DNA of 49,608 nucleotides from Lachnospiraceae bacterium (GTDB lineage: Bacteria; Bacillota; Clostridia; Lachnospirales; Lachnospiraceae): NCBI GenBank assembly GCA_014804245.1, contig JAAVAE010000022.1:41867-91474 (forward strand). Direction: 5' to 3'. The notes under the pieces were generated by a model. It saw nothing but the letters and a program-made list of their open reading frames with translations. It had not been told where the DNA came from and searched no databases. How positions within the stretch are numbered: the stretch's first letter is position 1; each line of letters begins with the position of its first letter. Positions 8,885 to 17,296 of this stretch are shown in pieces. The translations under genes and the position numbers were made by a program.

Positions 8885-10270
8885 TTACTTTTCTGCCTTT
8901 ACGTTTGGCCGTACCGCTACGCCGCGAGTCTGATCTCCCTGGGGATTGTTACCAAAAACATAATCATTTCCCGGCAGAATGGCATTTAAAAGGATGCCTG
9001 CAATTGCCGCAACAGCAAGCCCCGTCAGGGTAATAGCCGTTCCTCCAACGGTAAAAGTAAGGCCGTTGCTAAAGCCCAGGCCGCTTACCAGAATCACTGC
9101 TGCAATAATCAGATTTCTTGATTTCGTAAAATCCACTTTATTCTCCACAATGTTTCTTACACCTATCGCTGAAATCATTCCGTAAAGCATAAAGCTTACA
9201 CCGCCGATAATTGCGGAGGGAATGGAGCCGATAATCTCCGCCATCTTGGGAATAAAACTCAGCACTAACGCATAGATGGCCGCCAGACGGATCACCTTGG
9301 GATCATACACCTTACTCAACTCAAGAACCCCTGTGTTTTCACCATAGGTGGTATTTGCAGGTCCTCCCACCAGGGCGGAGAAGGCAGTCGCAAGACCATC
9401 GCCAATCAGAGTTCTGTGAAGACCCGGGTCTTCAATAAAATTCTCTCCAACCGTTGCTGAAATGGCAGACATATCGCCGATATGCTCCATCATCGTTGCC
9501 AGCGCAATAGGAGCCATAACAAGAATTGCCGTCAAATCAAATTTGCAGAGCCTAAAAGGCGGCAGCCCCACCCAGCTTGCTGCCTGAACTCCTGCAAAGT
9601 TTAAAATGGCGCTGCCATCCGGGTTGGTAAAACCAAGAACATTTAAAACCAACGCCGCTGCGTAAGAAATAACCACGCCCATGAGTATCGGTATGATATT
9701 GAACATTCCCTTTCCCCATATGTTAAAAATAATGATCGTCCCCAGCGCGATGAGTGCAAGCAGCCAGTTGGTAGATGCATTGGAAACCGCTGAAGGCGCC
9801 AGGCTCAGTCCGATGCAGATAATAATCGGCCCTGTTACCACCGGGGGAAGAAATCTCATTACTTTCTTTACGCCAATCAGCTTAATGATCAATGCCAGTA
9901 CCAGATATAAAAGTCCTGCCACCACAATGCCGCCGCATGCATAAGGAAGCTTTTCTCCCATAGTCATATTTGCAAAAATACCGGTATCTAACTGTGCTAT
10001 CGTCTGAAAGCCGCCCAAAAATGCGAAAGAGGAACCTAAAAATGCAGGTACCTTCAACTTCGAGCACAAATGGAAAAACAAGGTCCCCAATCCCGCGCAG
10101 ATTAAAGTTACCTGAATTGAAAGTCCTTCTCCTTCAAAGTAAACGTTTACTAAAATGGGTACTAAAATTGTTGCGCCAAACATGGCGAACATATGCTGCA
10201 ATCCCAGAATCAGCATCTTGGGTACACCAAGCGTCCTGGCATCACGAATTGCTTCCTGCCGCTTATTCAT
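8885..10270 (-). CDS. uraA: Uracil permease, NCS2 family
   Basis: This is a proton-coupled uracil importer of the inner membrane (nucleobase:cation symporter-2 family). The 461-residue protein has about 14 hydrophobic segments, the normal number and length. Family motifs are visible: LGLQHMFAMFGATILVPILV at residues 22-41, the substrate-site strand PIALATMMEHIGDMSAISAT near residue 255, and GGPANTTYGENTGVLELSKV near residue 300, which is the NCS2 uracil-type signature. The start has GGAGAAG upstream. It is transcribed away from upp, which processes its substrate, and has its own promoter and terminator. Confident on family and very likely on uracil because of the neighbour. Confidence 0.95.
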   Translation of the reverse strand: MNKRQEAIRDARTLGVPKMLILGLQHMFAMFGATILVPILVNVYFEGEGLSIQVTLICAGLGTLFFHLCSKLKVPAFLGSSFAFLGGFQTIAQLDTGIFANMTMGEKLPYACGGIVVAGLLYLVLALIIKLIGVKKVMRFLPPVVTGPIIICIGLSLAPSAVSNASTNWLLALIALGTIIIFNIWGKGMFNIIPILMGVVISYAAALVLNVLGFTNPDGSAILNFAGVQAASWVGLPPFRLCKFDLTAILVMAPIALATMMEHIGDMSAISATVGENFIEDPGLHRTLIGDGLATAFSALVGGPANTTYGENTGVLELSKVYDPKVIRLAAIYALVLSFIPKMAEIIGSIPSAIIGGVSFMLYGMISAIGVRNIVENKVDFTKSRNLIIAAVILVSGLGFSNGLTFTVGGTAITLTGLAVAAIAGILLNAILPGNDYVFGNNPQGDQTRGVAVRPNVKAEK

Positions 10271-10321
10271 CTCACATCTTCTCCTTTTATCCCTTATGTT
10301 TTATTATTATCATCTTTAATG

Positions 10322-10350
10322 AGTATAAAGATTCTTGTCTGCAATTACAA
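10322..10350 (-). promoter_or_regulatory. Vegetative promoter for uraA
   Basis: On the minus strand TTGTAA (10350 to 10345), 17 bases and then TATACT (10327 to 10322). This is a good sigmaA-type promoter about 50 bases before the uraA ATG. Confidence 0.6.
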
Positions 10351-10388
10351 GATGAATTTTACTGCTTTGAGAAAGATATTTCATAAGG

Positions 10389-10417
10389 TTGACTTCACTA
10401 TCAAGTTGCACTAAAAT
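10389..10417 (+). promoter_or_regulatory. Vegetative promoter for upp
   Basis: TTGACT (10389-10394), 17 bases and then TAAAAT (10412-10417) form a near-consensus sigmaA promoter 36 bases before the upp ATG. The 183-base uraA-upp gap holds these two divergent promoters. I see no convincing attenuator or PyrR-type structure in it. Confidence 0.7.
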
Positions 10418-10453
10418 TTTAGATAATATGATAAAACACTCAGGAGGACAGAT

Positions 10454-11101
10454 ATGGAACAATTAGAAAACATGGATAATGTATTTATCTTGAACCACCC
10501 TCTGATTCAGCACAAGATTTCCCTCTTGCGCGACGAGAACACGGGTACCAACGAATTTCGTAAATTAATTGAAGAAATTGCCATGCTGATGGGATATGAA
10601 GCCCTCAGCGATCTTCCTGTGCAGGATGTGGAAATCAAGACTCCCATCGAAACCTGCATGACGCCCATGATTTCCGGTAAAAAGCTGGCAGTCGTACCGA
10701 TTCTCCGTGCCGGTCTCGGCATGGTAAACGGCATCCTTGCCCTTGTCCCCTCTGCCAAAGTAGGGCACATCGGTCTATACCGGGATCCTGAAACACATGA
10801 GCCTCATGAATACTACTGCAAGCTGCCTGCACCAATCGACCAGCGTACCATCGTTGTGGTAGATCCTATGCTTGCCACTGGCGGCTCCGGAGCTGAGGCT
10901 GTTGACTTTATCAAGCAGCACGGAGGAAAACAGATTAAATTTATGTGTATCATTGCAGCTCCTGAGGGACTTAAAAGGCTGCGTGAGGCACATCCTGATA
11001 TTCAGATCTATGTTGGACATCTTGACAGGTGCTTGAATGAACACGCTTATATCTGTCCCGGTCTTGGAGATGCAGGGGATCGGATTTTTGGAACGAAGTA
11101 A
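10454..11101 (+). CDS. upp: Uracil phosphoribosyltransferase
   Basis: Converts uracil and PRPP to UMP in the cytoplasm (pyrimidine salvage). The 215-residue protein has the family length and motifs: [20 protein letters not shown] (residues about 75-94), the PRPP-binding loop [20 protein letters not shown] (about 134-153) and the uracil-binding tail [17 protein letters not shown] at the C-terminus. The ribosome site AGGAGGA is ideally placed. It is the only sizeable plus-strand gene in the first 48 kb and ends at a bidirectional terminator. UMP salvage would feed the UTP and CTP used by the sugar and phosphonate activation enzymes next door, but that link is only suggestive. Confidence 0.97.
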   Translation: MEQLENMDNVFILNHPLIQHKISLLRDENTGTNEFRKLIEEIAMLMGYEALSDLPVQDVEIKTPIETCMTPMISGKKLAVVPILRAGLGMVNGILALVPSAKVGHIGLYRDPETHEPHEYYCKLPAPIDQRTIVVVDPMLATGGSGAEAVDFIKQHGGKQIKFMCIIAAPEGLKRLREAHPDIQIYVGHLDRCLNEHAYICPGLGDAGDRIFGTK

Positions 11102-11142
11102 GATGCATAATTTTATTTTTTTCAAACACATAATGGATGCAG

Positions 11143-11182
11143 CAAAACCATCATAACTATTTTTCTTGTTATGATGGTTTTG
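11143..11182. terminator. Bidirectional terminator between upp and the glycan operon
   Basis: A perfect 15-bp stem (CAAAACCATCATAAC at 11143-11157, its complement at 11168-11182) with a 10-base loop. T-rich sequence follows on the plus side and A-rich sequence stands on the other. It serves upp from the left and the end of the long minus-strand operon from the right. Confidence 0.9.
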
Positions 11183-11209
11183 TTACATTTTTCCTAAATT
11201 CCAAGTTAT

Positions 11210-12256
11210 TCAGTAGATTCCCATAACCTTACCGTAATCTTCCTTCTTATCCCGCATAATCTCAAGCCCTTTGTTAAGCTCCTCAAGGGAACATCTATGG
11301 GTGATCAGTTCTGCCGGCTTGATTCGGTGATTCTCAAGCCGCTCCAGCACATAATGCCAATCATCCTTTTGCTCATGCGTAAATGATGAGTTCCACGTTC
11401 CCATCATCGTCAATTGATTCCTTAAAATTTTCCAATATGTTTCTTTTTCTAATCTCATATCGGAAGCAGGATTACCTACCAGCATGATTCGTCCTGCCGC
11501 ACCAGTCAGTCTGACTGCCTGCTTTAATGTTTCATTCTTGCCGACACATTCAAAAAATACATCTACACCGGCGCTGTTTGTCCTCTTCATCAGCCACTCG
11601 TCCACATTCTGTGTTCTGCTATCACAATAGCACTCCTCCGGCAGTCCCATCTTCATAGCCGTCTTCTTTTGAAATTCCTTGTTCCCGATAGCCAGAATAT
11701 TCTTTTTGCCTGACTCCATCAAAAACATGAGCAGGAATAGCCCAATTGTTCCCAGCCCGCATATGGCGATACTCTCTGATTCGGATGGTGCAATTTCCCT
11801 CATGGCATGAACGGCTACCGACATAGGCTCCATCATCGCTACCTCCGCATAATCAACATTCTCTGGCAGTCTGATTAGGTTTTTCTCCGGAACGGCAACA
11901 TACTCCGCAAATGCTCCATTCCTGCGTGAGCCGAGATAACTGTATTGCCTGCACATTTCATATTGCCGGTTCTGACATGGTCCGCATGAATAACAGGGAA
12001 TCAGCGGGAAAACACCTACCCGCTGATTCATCCATTCTGAACTGACATTCTTTCCTACTGCTGTTACCATTCCTGAAAACTCATGCCCCGGTATCAGCGG
12101 ATAAGAATATGTCCCCGTATGAAATACTCTCGGGATGTCTGAACCGCAAATGCCCGCTGCTTTTACCTCTACTAACACTTCGTCCTCTTTTATAGCAGGA
12201 CACTCTACTGTCTCCAATCTGAAATCATTTATATTATGTAGTACCCATGCCTTCAT
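11210..12256 (-). CDS. Zinc-type medium-chain dehydrogenase, likely ribulose-5-phosphate reductase (TarJ-like)
   Basis: This is a medium-chain zinc alcohol dehydrogenase fold of 348 residues. It has AAGICGSDIPRVFHTG (catalytic-zinc Cys, about residue 37), GHEFSGMVTAVGKNV, the four-Cys structural-zinc loop around YSCGPCQNRQYEMCRQYSYL, and the NAD(P)-binding GLGTIGLFLLMF. The start at 12256 is preceded by GGGAG; the longer frame opens with TTG. It overlaps the end of the cytidylyltransferase gene by 23 bases. The trio epimerase, cytidylyltransferase and dehydrogenase matches the CDP-ribitol route (TarJ reduces D-ribulose-5-P to D-ribitol-5-P). A different polyol phosphate cannot be excluded from sequence. 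It is the last gene of the long operon. Confidence 0.8.
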   Translation of the reverse strand: MKAWVLHNINDFRLETVECPAIKEDEVLVEVKAAGICGSDIPRVFHTGTYSYPLIPGHEFSGMVTAVGKNVSSEWMNQRVGVFPLIPCYSCGPCQNRQYEMCRQYSYLGSRRNGAFAEYVAVPEKNLIRLPENVDYAEVAMMEPMSVAVHAMREIAPSESESIAICGLGTIGLFLLMFLMESGKKNILAIGNKEFQKKTAMKMGLPEECYCDSRTQNVDEWLMKRTNSAGVDVFFECVGKNETLKQAVRLTGAAGRIMLVGNPASDMRLEKETYWKILRNQLTMMGTWNSSFTHEQKDDWHYVLERLENHRIKPAELITHRCSLEELNKGLEIMRDKKEDYGKVMGIY

Positions 12257-12983
12257 CCGAATCAAAACTCCCTTCTCCGACTATCTCCCTAAACCGCTCT
12301 AAATCTGCCATAGTCGTAATCTTAAAATTCCTTTCATCCCCCGGAATCATAGCAATATCCATTCCTGCCATGACAGCCGGTTCCGTCGATCCGTTTATCT
12401 GCATGATATTTTCCAAGGTCATTGTCTTATTTGCCTCATAATATTTCCCTAAGACAAAAAGTTCCGGTGCCTGCCCCGCATAAATCTGGCTGCGGTTCAA
12501 AAGGGAAGTAATTGTCTTGCCGTCCTTGCTTAAATAAACCGTATCCTTCATGGGCAATACCGGAATCACTCCATCATGACCTGTTACAGCCGTCAGACAA
12601 TCCGTTATCTGCTGAGCCGGCAGCATCGGTCTTGCAGCATCATGAATCAAAACATAATCGGAGTCTGAAGCATATTCCCTGATATCTTCCAATCCATGAA
12701 GAATAGAGAGCTGCCTGTTTTCTCCCGGATCAGAAAAGCCTTTGAATTTGTTTGAGAGTTTTACATTATTCTGACTACTACCTTTACACTCCATACATTC
12801 CCCAATCGTATCACGCCACATTTTCTCCGCTACAATCTGAATTGCATCAATCTCAGGATGCGTGGCAAGACGTTCCATACACCATGATATGACTGATCTG
12901 CCGCCCACTTTTATATATTGTTTGGGAATATCGGTTCCCATCCGTCTTCCTGTTCCGCCGGACAAAATCAATGCTACGACCAT
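12234..12983 (-). CDS. IspD/TarI-family cytidylyltransferase, likely D-ribitol-5-phosphate cytidylyltransferase
   Basis: Transfers CMP from CTP to a sugar-alcohol phosphate. The 249-residue protein begins MVVALILSGGTGRRMGTDIP, the IspD/TarI nucleotide-binding loop, followed by KQYIKVGGRSVISWCMERL. The HDAARPML motif (residues about 93-100) and the DTVY segment are also family-typical. Neighbouring reductase and epimerase genes favour TarI (CDP-ribitol) over IspD (isoprenoid). A true IspD should not sit within a glycan operon between pentose-phosphate enzymes. It is about 10-15 residues longer than usual, with a small Ser/Asn/Lys-rich insertion near residue 70. Confidence 0.82.
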   Translation of the reverse strand: MVVALILSGGTGRRMGTDIPKQYIKVGGRSVISWCMERLATHPEIDAIQIVAEKMWRDTIGECMECKGSSQNNVKLSNKFKGFSDPGENRQLSILHGLEDIREYASDSDYVLIHDAARPMLPAQQITDCLTAVTGHDGVIPVLPMKDTVYLSKDGKTITSLLNRSQIYAGQAPELFVLGKYYEANKTMTLENIMQINGSTEPAVMAGMDIAMIPGDERNFKITTMADLERFREIVGEGSFDSDEGMGTT

Positions 12984-13008
12984 ACCTATATTCTCTCCAT
13001 ATTAAGTG

Positions 13009-13671
13009 TCAAAACCGCAGTTTCCTGATATTCTGCAAAGTCTCTCCATAAGGTTTATCTTTGCCGAAAAGAAGCGTCGTGCCGAGCACAAATCCCTTAA
13101 CTCCTTTGGGCGCAAACTCCAGAATCTTGTCTGCGCTGCAGGCGCCATCCCAATAAATCTCAAAGTTCATATCTTCTTTCATAGAAAGCAGTTTCGTAAT
13201 TTTCTTACCTACATAGGGAAGATACATCTGTCCCGCATTGCCGGGATTCACGGACATGACAAGAACCTTTTTCACAATCCGAAGCATCTCCATGACCGTC
13301 TCCACCGACGTGCCCGGATTGATTGCGATTCCCGGAATCATACCGGCATTTATGATATGTTGTAACGTTGTGGAAGGATGATACTCTGCCTCAGGATGAA
13401 TATAGACTGTATCGCCTTTCCTCAGCGTATCTAAGAAAAGCTGAATTCTGTTGTTCGGATGCTCTATCATTAAATGTACATCAAGCGGCTTGGAAGTAGC
13501 TCCCGCTATGTATTTCATATCATTTAGCGACATAGCAAAATTAGGAACGTACCGCCCGTCCATGATATCAATATGGAAGGAATCAATTCCTCCCTCTTCC
13601 AGGCTTTTTACTTCTCTCTCTAAGTGACCGTAATCAGCACACATCATAGATGCTGTTAATTCAAATTCCAT
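13009..13671 (-). CDS. Ribulose-phosphate 3-epimerase family protein
   Basis: A TIM-barrel epimerase that interconverts D-xylulose-5-P and D-ribulose-5-P. The 220-residue form starting at 13671 has ELTASMMCADYGHLEREV, then DSFHIDIMDGRYVPNFAMS (metal-binding His/Asp), DVHLMIEHP and VLVMSVNPGNAGQMYLPYVG, all family landmarks. The usual C-terminal DGG phosphate loop is replaced by WDGACSADKI, so specificity may differ. Upstream GTG (13689) and ATG (13680) starts are possible; 13671 aligns best with family starts. In this cassette it would supply ribulose-5-P for reduction and CDP activation. It is probably a dedicated copy rather than the housekeeping enzyme. Confidence 0.85.
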   Translation of the reverse strand: MEFELTASMMCADYGHLEREVKSLEEGGIDSFHIDIMDGRYVPNFAMSLNDMKYIAGATSKPLDVHLMIEHPNNRIQLFLDTLRKGDTVYIHPEAEYHPSTTLQHIINAGMIPGIAINPGTSVETVMEMLRIVKKVLVMSVNPGNAGQMYLPYVGKKITKLLSMKEDMNFEIYWDGACSADKILEFAPKGVKGFVLGTTLLFGKDKPYGETLQNIRKLRF

Positions 13672-13696
13672 TTTTCCCATACCTTTCACTCAAACC

Positions 13697-14782
13697 TTAT
13701 GTGATAAATCTGCACCCCGCATGAACAATATTAAGCTTCTCTTTATTGACCATAAAGTATAACGTTGCTAATGTTTCCCCCATATATCCTATGTACCGGT
13801 CATGCCTATCGCAGCCCTTTGGCACACTTAACTCTTCTGCCCTCTCCAGAAGCGGAAATAGCCAATGGCAATACTCTGACAACACTTCTTTTCTTGCCAA
13901 CATGATATTGTAGTTATATAAATATCTCTGATTCAAAATCTCTGATAAGCGCTCTGAGTATGCTGGCTGTAGTTCTTCTATCGCTGTCACAAGTGCTTTC
14001 CAATCGCCTTCCGCAAGGTATCGTTCATGATGCACCTCAATATTAGGTTCATATGGCATCGGATACGGAAGAACCACATCCACATCATTATCTGATAATT
14101 TAAGAATATCATTCTCTGTTAATTCTAATATTCTACGATAATGTATCAGGCCAAAATATTCATTCTTGTCCGTTGACCTTTTCTGATTCAATCTATTTTT
14201 CCACATCCAATATAGTGCAGTGAGTTCCGAATAATTTACGTTCTTCTCTGAAATGTTTTCCCCATCACAATCAAGTATATTTGCCACCCTTTCATCGCAT
14301 AGCGCAGCACCTACCTGAATTGGCGTGATCCACTCCGGCATATGATATGTAGAATCCAACTGCCTGTCCTTATAAAATTTTGCCATAAAAACATGCACTT
14401 CCGCCTTATTATATCCAATTGGTAAAGCAGATAGGGGAATGAACTCTTTGTTACTAACAAGATGATAGCCCATAAGCTCTGCCCATCTTTGAGAAGTCAG
14501 ACGCACATGGCAAAATAAACCATGCTCATCTAAAGCTTTCTCTATTTCAGGCATTACATTTTCCGGAGTTGCAATTAAAATCTCTACCTCCTTCTTTTCA
14601 TCACAAGAAAGAGCATTGGCATATGGCTCTAATTCCAATACTGGAACTCCCGAGAGTATCTCTGCATTTGCACCTCTTTGAGAAACCAGGAAACATGAGA
14701 TTGTCCGCTGCGGATATATATTATTTATTGCCTCATAAGCACCAAGTGCTATGCCTTGCGCACCATATATTACTAATTCCAT
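13697..14782 (-). CDS. Rossmann-like module fused to DUF4422 putative glycosyltransferase
   Basis: 361 residues. The first 110 or so form a small nucleotide-binding-like domain (VIYGAQGIALGAYEAI at residues 4-19, then CFLVSQRGANAEILSGVPVL). The rest is a DUF4422 domain, a family of capsule/glycan glycosyltransferases: VHVFMAKFYKDRQL, the IQVGAALCDERVANILDCDG segment, NVNYSELTALYWMWKN and YFGLIHYRRILELTEND. The donor sugar is unknown. There is no membrane segment. It lies 25 bases upstream of the epimerase start and 6 bases after the GT2 gene. It is paralogous to 17297-18586, sharing the GEN-S-NxxY and LIHYRR/LEHYRR motifs. The start has GGGGAG upstream. Confidence 0.8.
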   Translation of the reverse strand: MELVIYGAQGIALGAYEAINNIYPQRTISCFLVSQRGANAEILSGVPVLELEPYANALSCDEKKEVEILIATPENVMPEIEKALDEHGLFCHVRLTSQRWAELMGYHLVSNKEFIPLSALPIGYNKAEVHVFMAKFYKDRQLDSTYHMPEWITPIQVGAALCDERVANILDCDGENISEKNVNYSELTALYWMWKNRLNQKRSTDKNEYFGLIHYRRILELTENDILKLSDNDVDVVLPYPMPYEPNIEVHHERYLAEGDWKALVTAIEELQPAYSERLSEILNQRYLYNYNIMLARKEVLSEYCHWLFPLLERAEELSVPKGCDRHDRYIGYMGETLATLYFMVNKEKLNIVHAGCRFIT

Positions 14783-14788
14783 CTCACG

Positions 14789-15937
14789 TTACTCCCCATT
14801 TAAAAATTGTGGGGAAAACCATCTTATCTTTTTTTCTTCAATCCCCTCCGTTGTTAATTGCTTTTTGATTCCCATAGCAATTTGTTCATTAGTATTAGCA
14901 ATAAAAATATAATCCCATTCTTCATTACGATCTTGAAATTCATCAAATGAAATAACCGGCAGTCCGTCCGACTGATAATATGTATAATTTCGATCCACCC
15001 ATGAAACTACCATAATATTATGTCCTCTACAATATGAATGTAAACTTTGTCCCATTCCACCTGCTCCATATATAACAATCCTTTCTTGCGGTTCAATACC
15101 ACCATATGGATATAGAAGCATTTTATTATCCCAATATGATAAATCCCTTAATACTAAAAGATAGTTCTGGTAAATTGCCAAATGTTGCATTAAAATATCA
15201 TGGTTCTTAAATATATTTTTCAAATATGAAATCAAAATTTCAATGCCCTGCACCTCATTTTTCTTTTTCCTCTTTGTCAATGAATCAGCATGCTGAACAT
15301 AATGATAGCAACATATATCTGTCACAACAATATTTCTGCTACGAAATATATATGAATATACAACTGCTGCGTCATCGCCAATTCCTATTCGCAGATCTAA
15401 ACCTTTATGAACATCTCTTAGTAAATCAGCTTTAAACAATTTCGTCACTCCATGAGGTTGTATTCCATATTCAAAAAAACTCCCATAATATAGTATTTTC
15501 TCTAAAATATTTTGTGTTGAATATATTCCGCAGGGCAGCTTATTGGTTATAACAGTTGAGTCTTCTCCAATATCAAAATATAAGTCCGCCACTATCAAAT
15601 CCGCCTTATTTTTAACCGCCGCCTTAACCATTTTTTCAAAATAATCCGGCTCAATCCAATCATCTGAATCTACCCAGATAATATACTCTCCTTTTGAAGC
15701 TTCTATTCCCCGTTTCCTTGCCGCTGTTGAACCATAGTTTGCTTGATGAATAACTTCTATCCTGGAATCAATCATGGCAAACCTATCACATATTTCTCCT
15801 GACAAATCAATAGATCCATCATCTATTAAAACAATCTGTACATTCTCATATGTTTGATTCATGATGCTATGCAGACATTTCTCAATATAACGCTCAACAT
15901 TATAAATCGGAACAACAACGCTTAATAGTGGTTTCAT
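14789..15937 (-). CDS. GT2 glycosyltransferase with C-terminal Rossmann-like module
   Basis: 382 residues. The N-terminal GT-A domain of family 2 begins MKPLLSVVVPIYNVERYIEK and includes VQIVLIDDGSIDLSGEICDR and EYIIWVDSDDWIEPDYFEKM (the DxD-type metal site around residue 92). From about residue 268 a second small domain reads RIVIYGAGGMGQSLHSYCRG followed by VVSWVDRNYTYYQSDG, the module that most of its neighbours carry at the N-terminus. It has no membrane segment. It overlaps the upstream gene by four bases (ATGA), so it is tightly coupled. The acceptor and sugar are unknown. Confidence 0.85.
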   Translation of the reverse strand: MKPLLSVVVPIYNVERYIEKCLHSIMNQTYENVQIVLIDDGSIDLSGEICDRFAMIDSRIEVIHQANYGSTAARKRGIEASKGEYIIWVDSDDWIEPDYFEKMVKAAVKNKADLIVADLYFDIGEDSTVITNKLPCGIYSTQNILEKILYYGSFFEYGIQPHGVTKLFKADLLRDVHKGLDLRIGIGDDAAVVYSYIFRSRNIVVTDICCYHYVQHADSLTKRKKKNEVQGIEILISYLKNIFKNHDILMQHLAIYQNYLLVLRDLSYWDNKMLLYPYGGIEPQERIVIYGAGGMGQSLHSYCRGHNIMVVSWVDRNYTYYQSDGLPVISFDEFQDRNEEWDYIFIANTNEQIAMGIKKQLTTEGIEEKKIRWFSPQFLNGE

Positions 15938-17295
15938 GTAATGTATCCCTTCAGATTCCTTTCAAAAATATCCATTGTAAAATACTGATCATATAATTTT
16001 CTTGACATCTGTCCCAGGTTCCTAGCCTGCTCTAAATTATTTATAACCCATATAATCTTTTCCTGCAGGCCGTTAATATTTTCACTCTGAAACAGCAATG
16101 CATTCTTTTTATCCTGTAATAATCGCGAAATTCCTGCTCCGTCCGATACGATGGAAAATTTCCTATTCATACATGCCTCCGCAACAGCAACAGACATACT
16201 TTCCTGCCGAGAGCAACATACAACCCCATCTAAAGCCTCGTATATTTCTGGCATTTTTGAATTATCAATCTCTCCCATCCATTCTATACATTCATTTCGC
16301 TGTATGATACATGAGTAATGCTCGTCAAGACTGCCGGAACCAATTATCCAAACTCTGATTTTTGCTTTTATATCATCAGGAATGCCATCAATTGCATCAA
16401 TCAAAATGTCCTGACCTTTACTATTAGAAATTCCGCCTATACATGCTAATATGATCTTCTCCTTGCTATTCACATTATTTCTTTTAAATCCATAATAATC
16501 TTTTAGTCCGAATAGTAATCTTCTAATCCGTATGTCCTTACCATATAAATCCCAAAGATTCTCGTCTACAAGTGAACTAACCGATAAAATCTGCACATTT
16601 GAGCTGGCAGCAATTCCTCTAAATACTCTGCTGCTGACGTCGCGGATTGATGATGCTTCATGTATCCACCACGTTGCCTTTACAGAAGTATTTTTAAAAT
16701 AATCCGCGATGTAATACAGCCAGAGTGTATTGATCCATATCAAATAAGCTTTTCTAATCAACTCATCAAGGAGTTCATTTTCTGAAAGTATATCTTCACA
16801 TATAATTATTGGAATGTCTGCTGTTAAATATTTGGCTCGCTGTATACCATCTTCCCTTGAAATAACTATTACATCATAATTATTTTCTTTCATAAGCAGT
16901 GCCGCTTGATACAATACATTTTGTGCTCCTGTAGATGTAAGCGAATGACTGAAAAGCACAATTAATTTATTATGAAATTTATTGATATTTCCATATATCA
17001 TTGCTTCTTTTCGATTGAGCACAGTATAGGGTCTGTTTATATCAAAAATGATATTATCATCTATTCCCATTTGTATCAACTGCTCCCGCATATCAGCATG
17101 ATAATAGCACATCAGAAAAATAATATCGTAATCTAAATAGAGGGCTTCCCTGGGCGGATATATTTTTTTTCCGTCAAGCAGTCTTCCCTGCTTCTTTTCA
17201 TCATTATCCAGAAAGCCCACCATCTCTACGTCTGCCCGTATTCTATTTTTTAATTCCTGATAAATTTTGCCTGTCCCAAAAATCAATATTTTCAT
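15934..17295 (-). CDS. Rossmann-like module fused to GT4-type glycosyltransferase
   Basis: 453 residues from ATG at 17295, one base after the preceding stop (TGATATG junction). The longer reading to 17343 overlaps the upstream gene without a ribosome site. Residues 1-95 are the module (MKILIFGTGKIYQELKNRIR, then VGFLDNDEKKQGRLLDGKKI). The remainder is a GT-B glycosyltransferase of the GT4 type, with a donor-binding part IILACIGGISNSKGQDILID and ECIEWMGEIDNSKMPEIYEA, then DGVVCCSRQESMSVAVAEAC, where the E-x7-E acid pair falls. It is likely to be cytoplasmic. The sugar donor is not predictable. Confidence 0.85.
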   Translation of the reverse strand: MKILIFGTGKIYQELKNRIRADVEMVGFLDNDEKKQGRLLDGKKIYPPREALYLDYDIIFLMCYYHADMREQLIQMGIDDNIIFDINRPYTVLNRKEAMIYGNINKFHNKLIVLFSHSLTSTGAQNVLYQAALLMKENNYDVIVISREDGIQRAKYLTADIPIIICEDILSENELLDELIRKAYLIWINTLWLYYIADYFKNTSVKATWWIHEASSIRDVSSRVFRGIAASSNVQILSVSSLVDENLWDLYGKDIRIRRLLFGLKDYYGFKRNNVNSKEKIILACIGGISNSKGQDILIDAIDGIPDDIKAKIRVWIIGSGSLDEHYSCIIQRNECIEWMGEIDNSKMPEIYEALDGVVCCSRQESMSVAVAEACMNRKFSIVSDGAGISRLLQDKKNALLFQSENINGLQEKIIWVINNLEQARNLGQMSRKLYDQYFTMDIFERNLKGYIT

Positions 17296-17296
17296 A

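Noticed and set aside
12234..12983. IspD of the isoprenoid pathway
   Set aside because: The family is the same, but the gene is embedded between pentose-phosphate enzymes in a glycan operon, so TarI-like activity is more likely.
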